Part shown: one piece after another, positions 6,571 through 11,985 of the stretch
Layout of the letters: the number at the start of each line of letters is the position of its first letter
Position numbering within the stretch: position 1 is the stretch's first letter
Source of the DNA: QHVT01 sp036387915
GTDB lineage: Bacteria > Acidobacteriota > Thermoanaerobaculia > Gp7-AA8
Length of the DNA stretch: 11,985 nucleotides
Direction of reading: 5' to 3'
Assembly: GCA_036387915.1 (NCBI GenBank)
Contig: DASVSV010000494.1
Location: forward strand, 1 to 11,985
Program-made: the position numbers and the translations under genes
Notes under the pieces: model-generated
Databases searched by the model: none
The model's input: the letters and a program-made list of their open reading frames with translations, nothing else
What the model was told of the DNA's origin: nothing

Positions 6571-6914
6571 CGAAAGCGCTCGAGGTCTATCTCAAACCGA
6601 CGTGAACGAGCTGCCGCAAGGCAGTCGCCGACCTGGAAGGTCGCGGATACGAGCTCGTGAAACACAATCTCGCCAAAGACCGGCCGTCGCGCGAGCTGCT
6701 CTCGCGCCTCATCGACGACTACGGTCTCGACGCCGTCCTCAGCACCCGCAGCCCGGCCTACAAAGCCCTCGACCTCGGCGACCGCAAGCTGACGAAGTCC
6801 AAGGCCATCGAGCTGATGCTCCAGGATCCGAACTTCATCCGGCGGCCGCTGGTATTGCAGGGAAAGAAGGCCGTGTTCGGCTACCAGCCGGCGGAGTACG
6901 ATTCGCTGAAATGA
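6567..6914 (+). CDS. ArsC/Spx-family thioredoxin-fold protein, candidate selenoprotein (UxxC)
   Basis: The 115-residue frame from ATG 6567 to TGA 6912-6914 contains one internal TGA (6603-6605) at residue 13. Around it the protein reads VYLKPT-(TGA)-TSCRKAV, where ArsC/Spx/YffB proteins have CTSCRK; the TGA replaces the catalytic cysteine and Cys16 is kept. The rest continues in family style in the same frame: LIDDYGLDAVLSTRS at about 48-62 and FIRRPLVLQGKKAVFG at about 90-105, with the conserved RRPL. A stem-loop sits at the right distance after the TGA. I infer selenocysteine insertion. The alternatives are a point mutation in a dying gene or a sequencing error. It overlaps both neighbours by 4 nt, so it is part of an intact operon. 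Likely role: thiol/selenol reductase at a protein or arsenate-like substrate. Confidence 0.75.
6606..6658 (+). promoter_or_regulatory. Candidate bacterial SECIS element of the ArsC-like gene
   Basis: Directly after the in-frame TGA, ACGAGCT (6606-6612) can pair perfectly with AGCTCGT (6652-6658). Inside, CGACC (6629-6633) pairs with GGTCG (6639-6643) around the loop TGGAA, with a further 3 bp beyond a 2x2 internal loop. The apical loop starts 28 nt after the TGA and has G as its second and third bases, matching what is known of bacterial SelB-binding hairpins. A small TGCC-GCAA-GGCA hairpin and the self-complementary ACGAGCTCGT offer competing folds. Confidence 0.6.
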
Positions 6915-7180
6915 TGAATCCGGTGGCGATGGCCCTCGCGGTCATTACGGTGATGCTCTGGATCGTCTGGAGCGATTCGCTCCGCTCGCGCCGGCCGACG
7001 GCCATCCTTTACGCGGTGCGCATTGCCCTTTTCCTGATCGTCAGCGGGATCCTGGTGCTGAACATGGTTCGTTATCCGGCGTACTTTGGCGGCAGCGGAC
7101 GGGCCATCGGGATCCTGGCGGTGCTCATTGGTGTCTTCGGGGCGGGATATTTCGCACGAAAGATGATGTTGCGCCGCTGA
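6911..7180 (+). CDS. Small three-helix membrane protein, unknown function
   Basis: This 89-residue protein is almost entirely hydrophobic. Three membrane helices lie at roughly residues 2-20 (VAMALAVITVMLWIVW), 32-52 (AVRIALFLIVSGILVL) and 64-84 (AIGILAVLIGVFGAGYF), joined by basic or Gly/Tyr loops and ending in KMMLRR. I do not recognise a family. The ATG at 6911 overlaps the stop of the ArsC-like gene (ATGA), and a second ATG follows at once. As the last gene of the BFD-like/selenoprotein operon it may anchor or serve the same redox pathway, but this is only context. Confidence 0.7.
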   Translation: MMNPVAMALAVITVMLWIVWSDSLRSRRPTAILYAVRIALFLIVSGILVLNMVRYPAYFGGSGRAIGILAVLIGVFGAGYFARKMMLRR

Positions 7181-7216
7181 AACCGCCATTTATGAGAGTC
7201 ATGAAGGAAGGAACTG

Positions 7217-7245
7217 TAGACAAGCCGTCTTGAATGCACTATCAT
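7217..7245 (+). promoter_or_regulatory. Strong sigma-70-like promoter for a candidate non-coding RNA
   Basis: TAGACA (7217-7222) and TATCAT (7240-7245) each differ from consensus at one base and are separated by the optimal 17 nt. It is the best promoter match in the window. The implied start, about 7251-7253, coincides with the 5' strand of a stable closing stem, and no convincing coding frame follows. Confidence 0.6.
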
Positions 7246-7250
7246 GCATT

Positions 7251-7427
7251 TGGGTTCGGTGGGGGTTGGCAGCTCTCCGAAGCGGATCTGACGAAGTCGC
7301 GGGGCCTGCGAATCTCTCTCTCTCTCGATCAACCCTCGACTGACGAACGGCTACCCACAAGCCGTTACCAAGCGTCGACTCTCACGGACCCATTTCGCGG
7401 GCCGCCGAAAGGCGGCCCGCACCATTT
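7251..7427 (+). ncRNA. Candidate structured RNA, unknown class
   Basis: The segment lies between a near-consensus promoter and a strong hairpin. Its ends pair: TGGGTTCG (7251-7258) with CGGACCCA (7385-7392). A second stem pairs GGGGGTTGG (7261-7269) with TCAACCCTC (7329-7337). A third hairpin AACGGCT/AGCCGTT (7346-7352 with 7360-7366) has a 7-nt loop. Together these make a three-way junction. The second arm contains further small hairpins and a run of TC repeats (7312-7326). The length (about 140-175 nt) suits 6S-like or other regulatory RNAs, but I see no diagnostic motif of 6S, SRP, tmRNA or RNase P RNA. The structure is visible; expression and class are inferred. Confidence 0.45.
7397..7420 (+). 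terminator. Perfect 10-bp GAAA-tetraloop hairpin, probable terminator
   Basis: GCGGGCCGCC (7397-7406) and GGCGGCCCGC (7411-7420) pair without mismatch around GAAA. The following bases (ACCATTTCC) form only a weak U-run. It probably ends the candidate RNA, and perhaps readthrough from the redox operon. Confidence 0.6.
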
Positions 7428-7435
7428 CCGGGCCG

Positions 7436-7490
7436 CATCGCATTCATTTAAATCGAATGTCGTCATCCTGCTCCTCAAACAGATGCGATG
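7436..7490. repeat. Nested inverted repeats of unknown role
   Basis: CATCGCA (7436-7442) is repeated inverted as TGCGATG (7484-7490). Inside it CATTC/GAATG (7441-7445 with 7455-7459) surrounds the self-complementary ATTTAAAT. There is no U-run and no gene nearby to assign it to. Confidence 0.3.
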
Positions 7491-7507
7491 ACCGGTCGAG
7501 CGACTAT

Positions 7508-7618
7508 GGAGTGCGGCGGCCTTAGCCGCCGCTTTGATATCGCGACCATACGGCGAGACGCATCCGTCTTGGCAGGTTGCGCCCGAATAGGAAAGCGGCG
7601 GCTGGGCCGCCGCACTCC
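7508..7618. repeat. Inverted pair of REP-like palindromes (copies 2 and 3) with a central hairpin
   Basis: Copy 2 (7508-7536) reads GGAGTGCGGCGGC, CTTA, GCCGCCGCTTT on the plus strand. Copy 3 (7591-7618) is the same element on the minus strand, with 8-bp GC stems at 7595-7602 and 7606-7613. Between them lies a small hairpin AGACG-CATC-CGTCT (7556-7569). The outer edges match copy 1 at 25-52. Two palindromes in opposite orientation with a central hairpin resemble a BIME of REP elements. Copy 3 lies 9 nt past the stop of the thioredoxin-TPR gene, so it may also act as its terminator. Confidence 0.7.
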
Positions 7619-7627
7619 CTACTCGCC

Positions 7628-8923
7628 CTACATCCCCGCGAGCCGCTCTTCGAGGGATGCGATCCGCCGTTCGCTCCGCTGACCCTCAGGCAACGCTTTC
7701 GCGGCCTCAATCGCGGCGCGAACCGTTTCCTTTGCCGTTGCCAGATCGCCCATTGCCACATAAATGTCGGCGCGGACGCTGAGCACGGAGACCTTGCGCG
7801 GTCCGTAGACTCTGGCCAAGGCACGATCGGACGCGGCCAGCGCCTCGTCGTACTGCTTCAGGTCCTTATAGGCCATGGCCAGGCGCGCGGGCGGGTTGTA
7901 GTCGTCGGGGAAATCTCGCTCGGACTGCTCGAGCATCGGTACCGCTTTCTCCGGCATGCCGAGGTCGAGGTATGCGGAGAGGCGATGGGAGTCGTAGACG
8001 GTGCGCTGATCGGGAGTGGCCGCGCGCGCGGCCGCGCCTTCGAGGAAGGCCGCCCATTCGTGCTTGAGCCGGATCATTTCCTCGTCGTCGCCGGCGGCGT
8101 CGCGTGCGTCGATGAGCGCGATATACAAGCCGGAGCGATCGTCGTCGGAGATGACGACTCTCTTGTCCTTGAAGACTTCAATGGTCGCGGTCTCGAGCGC
8201 ATCGATCAACTTGCGCCGTTTCGTATGCTCTTTGTCCAGTGCGATGGCGCAGCCGAGGCCGGTCGCGGCGACGTTGGCGGCGGCGGGCGTTCCTTTGACG
8301 CGCGGATAGAGCTGTAATGCGCGCGTGGCGCAGCGCGGCTGATCGTCGGTCATCGACAGTGCGTAGATCAGCGCCTCACTGGCGCGGCCGAGTTTTTTCC
8401 ACGAGCGCGGCGCCGATGAAATGGCGTCGACGTAAAGCGGCACAGCGTCGGACTGTTTGCCTTCGCTGGCCAGGCGATCGGCTTTGGTCAGCAGCGAATC
8501 GGCGCGCGACTGGCGGCGCGCGAGGACTGTGCTCTCCGCCTCGTCCAGCAGCTTGCGCACCTGGGCGACGCTCGCGCCGCCGACATAACGCAGCGCCACC
8601 GCGTCACGCGACGGGTCGAGGACGATGATCGTCGGCAGCGCCGGTATCGGATACCGCTTCAGAAACCCCGCGTTCTTCGCGTCCTCGGTGTTGATGCTGA
8701 GCCAGACGAACCGCCCGGCGTATCGCTCGAGGCTCGCGTCCGTAAAGACGTAAGCCTTCATCGAGCGGCAGGTGTGTCACCAGGGCGCCCACGCCTCGAC
8801 GAAGATCGGAACGTTCTTCGCCCTGGCGCGGGACACCGCCGTCTGATAGTCGTTCTCGAGGAACGGGAGCTCTGCCGACGCGGTGGTGGTCAGGAGCATT
8901 GCCGCGAGGAGGAACCGTTTCAT
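7628..8923 (-). CDS. Exported thioredoxin-like/TPR protein, candidate selenoprotein (UxxC)
   Basis: Read through one TGA, the frame encodes 431 residues. MKRFLLAAMLLTTTASA is a signal peptide. A thioredoxin-like domain follows at about 20-115: VPIFVEAWAPW-(TGA)-HTCRSMK, where the family has WCxxC. The TGA (8777-8779) is residue 49, Cys52 is retained, and the cis-proline loop ALPT is near 97. The remainder (about 130-431) is helical and TPR-like, for example EKAVPMLEQSERDFPDDYNP and DLKQYDEALAASDRAL. Conventional calling would give a stub ending at the TGA and a separate gene starting at Met55, which lacks half the active site. Conservation on both sides of the TGA argues for selenocysteine. 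There is no good Shine-Dalgarno, but TACAAT (8932-8937) lies 8 nt before the ATG, which suggests a leaderless message. It probably acts in periplasmic thiol-disulfide chemistry. Confidence 0.78.
8724..8767 (-). promoter_or_regulatory. Candidate SECIS-like hairpin of the thioredoxin-TPR gene
   Basis: On the minus strand, starting 9 nt after the in-frame TGA, CGCTCGA (8767-8761) pairs with TCGAGCG (8730-8724). After a bulge of four bases, a ten-position stem (8756-8747 with 8740-8731, one A-C mismatch and one U-G) encloses the loop TTTACG (8746-8741). The loop begins 30 nt after the TGA, inside the bacterial range. Its only G is the last loop base, so it departs from the usual G-rich loop. The hairpin also codes for conserved protein, which is normal for bacterial SECIS. 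Confidence 0.45.
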
Positions 8924-8943
8924 TGAGAGGGATTGTAGTAGGT

Positions 8944-9022
8944 CGTTGCTCGTTGCTCGTTTCCGGGGCGTTACGATTCCAGCGACAAATCCCCTCGAAC
9001 GAACAACGAGCAACGAACAACG
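8944..9022. repeat. Heptad-built inverted repeat between two genes
   Basis: The left arm 8944-8961 is made of GTTGCTC units. The right arm 9005-9022 is its inverted match at 17 of 18 positions, with further GAACAAC-like units beside it. The 43-nt spacer contains no gene. The right arm ends 3 nt past the stop of the S9 peptidase, and the left arm lies about 20 nt before the selenoprotein candidate's start. It could form a transcript hairpin between them, without a U-run. Confidence 0.65.
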
Positions 9023-9025
9023 CGG

Positions 9026-11125
9026 CTACATCGGCCCCGGCGTCACCCACCGCCGCAGCCACTCATCCACCTCTCTATAGAACACCCGCGAGTTCTCGGG
9101 ATTGAGGATCCAGTGGTTCTCCTCGGGCCAGACCAGCATGCGCGTCGGGACCTTGAGGCGTTGCAGGAGGGCGTACATCTCGAGAGTGTTGTTCATCGGC
9201 ACGCGATAGTCGCGCTCGCCGACGGAGAGCAGCATCGGCGTCTTGAAGTTCGCGGCGAAGCGCACCGGGTTCTGCGTGCGCCAGGCTTCGTTCTGTTCCC
9301 AGACCGGGCCGCCCATGGCCAGCTCGCGGCCGAACATCACGTCCGAGGTGCCCCACTGGGTTTCGAGATTGACGAGGCCGGCGTGGCTGATGAGGGCCTT
9401 GAAGCGAGTGCCCGCCCACGCCTCGAGCGCGTTGGCGAGATGGCCGCCGTAGCTCGCGCCGCCGGCCACCTGGCGCGACGCGTCGATGAACGGATACTTT
9501 GCGATGGCCGCGTCCGCGGCCTCCATCAACTCTTGGGCGGGACCGCGCAGCGGATCGCCCTGGATCTGCTGCGCGAACTCGGCGCCGAAGCCGGTCGAGC
9601 CGGTGTAATTCGTCAGCAGCATCACGTAGCCGGGCTTGGCGAGCAGGTGATAGTTCCAGCGCAGCGTGATCTGGTCGCGCCACATGTTGTGCGCGCCGCC
9701 GTGGATGAGGATGAACAGCGGGTATTTCTTCGAGGGATCGAAGCCGGACGGCGTGACGATCATGTTGTGGATCTTGCGGCCGCGCTTGGAGGTGAACCAG
9801 AAGTGCTGCGGCGGCTCCCAGTCCAGTCTGGCCGCCTGTTCGGTGTTGAAGCTGGTCAGCCTCGTGTGCTTCTTGCCGGCGAGGTCGATGCGCACGATCT
9901 CCGCGGGATTCGTCGACGAGCCCCACTGCGCGACCATCACCGGCGCGCTGTCGGCGCCCACGAGGCCGGTGTAGACGCCGCGCAGCGGATCGAGCGCGAG
10001 CTGCGCCGCACCGCCGCCGGCCGGCACCGAGTAGATCTTCACCAGCCCCGAATCCTCGGCCGTGAAGTAGACCGTCCTGCCGTCGTTCGAGATCGCGTAT
10101 TCATTGATGGAGCGATCCGTCTGCGCCACCGTGCGCTCGTTCTGCATCGACGGCCAGTCGAACGCGACCAGGGTGCTGAGGTTGTAGGTCTTGCCGTTGT
10201 TCGGCTCGAAGGTGACGAACAGCGTCTTGCCGTCGGGGCTGAAGGATGGGCTCCCATAAGTGCCGCGTTTCGAGGCGATCAGCTCCGGCTCGCTGCCGGT
10301 GCTGCTGATTCGATACAGCCCGAAATCCACTTCCGCGTACGGCCCGGTGTGCCGTCCCGTCGTCGCGGCGAAGACGATCGACTGCCCGTCCGGGGTCCAC
10401 TCGCCGTTGATCGTCTCGCGACCTTCGCCGCCGCCCACGCCGCCGAAGCCGACTTCGGCGATGAGCTTCGTCCCCGCCAGGAGGTCCTTCGGCGCGCCGC
10501 CGTCGATCGATTGCACGAAGACGTGCGGCTCTTTCTCTTCGACCCAGCGATCCCACGCACGGATGGGGAAGGATTCGTAGACGCGCACCTTGAACTTGCG
10601 GTCCTTCTCTTCCTTCGCCGCCTTCTTGTTCGCTTCTTCGTCGGCGGCGTCGGGGAAGACGGTGCTGGCGAAGAGGAGGCGTTTGCCGTCGGGACTGAAC
10701 TTCGGCGAGCGGACGCCCGTCGAAAGGTTCGTCACGCGCTGAGCTTCGCCGCCGCCGACCAGGTCGAGGACGTAGATCTGGCTCTGCTCGTCGGCGTCGC
10801 GCTTCGCGGAGAAGGCGATGCGGCGGCTGTCGGGCGACCAGACCGGATCGCTCTCGCCGGCTTTCATCGAGGTGATCCTGCGCGGCTTCGCGCTGCCGTC
10901 GGTGGGGACGACCCAGAGGTCGTTGACCTGTTCTTTCTCGTCGTACGACGGCTCGGTCACGGAGAAGACGACCCATTTACCGTCCGGGCTGAGCGACGGC
11001 GAGCCGACGCGTTTCATCAGCGTGAGGGTCTCGTGCGTGAGCGGCGTTTTCTGCGCGAACGTGGCGCCGGCGAAGGCAAAGGCGAGGAGGAGCGTGCACA
11101 GCAGGAGGAACGTGCGTTTGACCAT
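9026..11125 (-). CDS. Exported S9-family (prolyl oligopeptidase/DPP-like) serine peptidase
   Basis: This 699-residue protein starts with a signal peptide (about 1-24, ending GATFA). A TolB/WD40-like beta-propeller follows, with repeated SPDGKW, SPDSRRIAF and FSPDGKRLLF blades to about residue 420. The C-terminal alpha/beta-hydrolase domain carries the triad: Ser558 in GGASYGGH, Asp639 in GERDYRVP and His671 in EENHW. HGGAHNMW supplies the oxyanion region. Such enzymes cleave short peptides, often after proline or as dipeptides, in the periplasm. An insert rich in Lys/Glu (about 155-180) lies between blades. No Shine-Dalgarno is seen; TAGAAT 9 nt before the ATG suggests a nearly leaderless message from a promoter shared back to back with the dehydrogenase. 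The family is certain; substrate specificity is not. Confidence 0.95.
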   Translation of the reverse strand: MVKRTFLLLCTLLLAFAFAGATFAQKTPLTHETLTLMKRVGSPSLSPDGKWVVFSVTEPSYDEKEQVNDLWVVPTDGSAKPRRITSMKAGESDPVWSPDSRRIAFSAKRDADEQSQIYVLDLVGGGEAQRVTNLSTGVRSPKFSPDGKRLLFASTVFPDAADEEANKKAAKEEKDRKFKVRVYESFPIRAWDRWVEEKEPHVFVQSIDGGAPKDLLAGTKLIAEVGFGGVGGGEGRETINGEWTPDGQSIVFAATTGRHTGPYAEVDFGLYRISSTGSEPELIASKRGTYGSPSFSPDGKTLFVTFEPNNGKTYNLSTLVAFDWPSMQNERTVAQTDRSINEYAISNDGRTVYFTAEDSGLVKIYSVPAGGGAAQLALDPLRGVYTGLVGADSAPVMVAQWGSSTNPAEIVRIDLAGKKHTRLTSFNTEQAARLDWEPPQHFWFTSKRGRKIHNMIVTPSGFDPSKKYPLFILIHGGAHNMWRDQITLRWNYHLLAKPGYVMLLTNYTGSTGFGAEFAQQIQGDPLRGPAQELMEAADAAIAKYPFIDASRQVAGGASYGGHLANALEAWAGTRFKALISHAGLVNLETQWGTSDVMFGRELAMGGPVWEQNEAWRTQNPVRFAANFKTPMLLSVGERDYRVPMNNTLEMYALLQRLKVPTRMLVWPEENHWILNPENSRVFYREVDEWLRRWVTPGPM

Positions 11126-11152
11126 GGCGGGCGAATTCTATAGATGATCGCC
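11117..11152. promoter_or_regulatory. Overlapping divergent promoters of the S9 peptidase and the SDR gene
   Basis: Only about 27 nt separate the two start codons. The near-palindrome ATTCTATAGAT (11135-11145, one mismatch) supplies a -10 in each direction: TAGAAT on the minus strand (11135-11140) and TATAGA or TAGATG on the plus strand (11139-11146). TTGACC at 11118-11123 is a fair plus-strand -35. Both transcripts would start within a few bases of their ATGs, and neither gene has a Shine-Dalgarno. Confidence 0.45.
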
Positions 11153-11938
11153 ATGACGGAACAGACGACGAAACACACTGCCCTCATCACCGGCGCGTCC
11201 TCCGGCATCGGCCTCGACCTCGCGCACCTCTTCGCCGCGGACGGTCACGACGTGGTGCTCGTCGCGCGCAGCGAGGGGAAGCTGCGCGAGCTGGCCCGCG
11301 AGCTGGAGACGAAGCATCGCGTGTCGGCGCGCGTGATCGTGGCCGACCTGTCGAAGCGCGAGGCGCCGCGCGAGGTGTTCGAGGCCGCCGGCAACGTCGA
11401 CGTGCTGGTCAACAACGCCGGCTATGGGCTGAGCGGCAAGTTTGCGGAGACCGACCTGCGCACGGAGCTGGACATGATCCAGGTGAACGTCACCGCGCTG
11501 GTGCACCTGACGAAGCTCTTCCTCCCGCCGATGGTCGCACGCGGACGCGGACGCATCCTCAATGTCGCGTCGACCGCCGCGTTTCAGCCCGGCCCGCTGA
11601 TGGCGGTTTATTACGCGACGAAGAGCTTCGTGCTGTCGTTCTCCGAGGCCATCGCCGAGGAGTTGCGTGACAGCGGAGTCACGGTGACGGCGCTCTGCCC
11701 CGGCCCGACCGCGACCGGGTTCCAGGAGACCGCGAACATGGGCGGCGAGACGCTGCTCAAGCTCATGAAGCCGGTGTCGTCGATGGACGTCGCCCGCGCC
11801 GGCTACCGCGCCCTCATGCGCGGCCAGCGCGTGTCGATCCCCGGAATGAAGAACAAGCTCGGCGTGCAGTCGCTGCGCGTCACACCGCGAGGCGTCGTCA
11901 CGAAGATCGTGCGGGCGCTGCAGGAGCGGCGGAGCTGA
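11153..11938 (+). CDS. Classical short-chain dehydrogenase/reductase (SDR)
   Basis: This 261-residue protein has the length and order of motifs of classical SDRs. The nucleotide-binding TGASSGIG is at 13-20, NNAG at 87-90 and the structural Asn112 in VNVT. Catalytic Ser140 is in NVAST, and Tyr153 with Lys157 in YYATK; PGPTATGF follows near 190. Arg39 after the second strand (VVLVARS) favours NADPH. The sequence most resembles the SDR group annotated as DltE-like or general oxidoreductases; the substrate is unknown. The start at 11153 fits the likely -10 and gives a nearly leaderless message; an in-frame ATG at 11144 adds three residues. It is transcribed away from the S9 peptidase, and its 3' end may overlap a convergent gene. 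Confidence 0.93.
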   Translation: MTEQTTKHTALITGASSGIGLDLAHLFAADGHDVVLVARSEGKLRELARELETKHRVSARVIVADLSKREAPREVFEAAGNVDVLVNNAGYGLSGKFAETDLRTELDMIQVNVTALVHLTKLFLPPMVARGRGRILNVASTAAFQPGPLMAVYYATKSFVLSFSEAIAEELRDSGVTVTALCPGPTATGFQETANMGGETLLKLMKPVSSMDVARAGYRALMRGQRVSIPGMKNKLGVQSLRVTPRGVVTKIVRALQERRS

Positions 11939-11984
11939 CGCGGCGCGCCACCATCACCGCCAGGATCGCCCCGGTCATGTCCCA
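11898..11984 (-). CDS. Possible C-terminus of a convergent membrane protein (partial)
   Basis: The minus strand from the window edge reads MTGAILAVMVARRVSSAA and stops at TGA 11898-11900. The hydrophobic stretch followed by RR looks like a final membrane helix and tail. It would overlap the SDR gene by 41 nt tail to tail. With only 28 residues visible the family cannot be named, and it may be a chance frame. Confidence 0.3.
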   Translation of the reverse strand, partial: WDMTGAILAVMVARRVSSAAPAAPARSS

Positions 11985-11985
11985 C

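Noticed and set aside
6602..6910. Long plus-strand frame extending upstream of the small membrane protein
   Set aside because: That part is the wrong frame of the ArsC-like gene; the real gene begins at the ATG overlapping its stop.
6567..6914. Simple pseudogene reading of the ArsC-like gene
   Set aside because: Only one stop is present, at the catalytic Cys, the frame is otherwise conserved with tight operon overlaps, and a second gene nearby shows the same pattern.
7234..7491. 85-residue plus-strand frame in the gene-free gap
   Set aside because: It runs through the promoter-downstream stems, TC repeats and a terminator hairpin, has no ribosome site and no recognisable protein character.
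8777..9013. A 78-residue stub ending at TGA 8777, and a separate gene starting at 8761
   Set aside because: The stub ends exactly at the first Cys of WCxxC and the next frame-mates complete the motif, so the two are one gene with a recoded TGA; residues before MKRFLL are non-coding repeat.
9113..11143. 676-residue plus-strand frame opposite the S9 peptidase
   Set aside because: Shadow frame rich in Arg, Asp and Glu; the minus strand carries signal peptide, propeller and catalytic triad.

Overview
The window is high-GC DNA from a Gram-negative bacterium. A TonB-ExbB-ExbD-ExbD cassette, an S9 peptidase with a beta-propeller, a fulvocin C-related protein and a Pkn-type kinase remnant together look most like Acidobacteriota. 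That assignment is an inference; no marker gene settles it.

Layout. Positions 61-1987 (minus) hold a compact tonB-exbB-exbD-exbD operon for a proton-driven outer-membrane transport motor. Its TonB has lost most of its middle. Positions 2162-5773 (minus) hold an overlapping run: a fulvocin C-related secreted Cys-rich protein, a small protein with two ClpX-type zinc fingers, a YfhO-like polytopic membrane protein and a broken Ser/Thr kinase. A tRNA-Ala(GGC) with its own promoter and a strong terminator lies at 5893-6111 (minus). Divergent from it, positions 6280-7180 (plus) hold a tightly overlapping redox mini-operon: a BFD-like [2Fe-2S] protein, an ArsC/Spx-like thioredoxin-fold protein and a small membrane protein. 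The gene-free stretch 7181-7627 carries a near-consensus promoter, a candidate structured RNA, a perfect 10-bp hairpin and a pair of inverted REP-like palindromes. Then come a thioredoxin-TPR exported protein (7628-8923, minus), an S9 peptidase (9026-11125, minus) and a divergent short-chain dehydrogenase (11153-11938, plus).

Main discovery. Two unrelated thioredoxin-fold genes each contain one in-frame TGA exactly where the first cysteine of a CxxC active site belongs: PT-(TGA)-TSCRK at 6603-6605 (plus) and WAPW-(TGA)-HTCRS at 8777-8779 (minus). In both, conserved family sequence continues in the same frame on both sides. Each TGA is followed at about 30 nt by the apical loop of a stem-loop, as in bacterial SECIS elements. 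Both are best read as selenoproteins with a UxxC redox motif. A conventional gene caller would break them into a truncated N-terminal piece and a downstream piece. TGA also ends other genes here (exbB, BFD-like, SDR), so wholesale reassignment of TGA is unlikely.

Other points of interest are the internally deleted TonB, the kinase remnant joined to what looks like an outer-membrane-protein C-terminus, a three-copy palindromic repeat family (two copies just after stop codons), a possible sigma-54 promoter before tonB, and leaderless-looking divergent promoters between the peptidase and the dehydrogenase.
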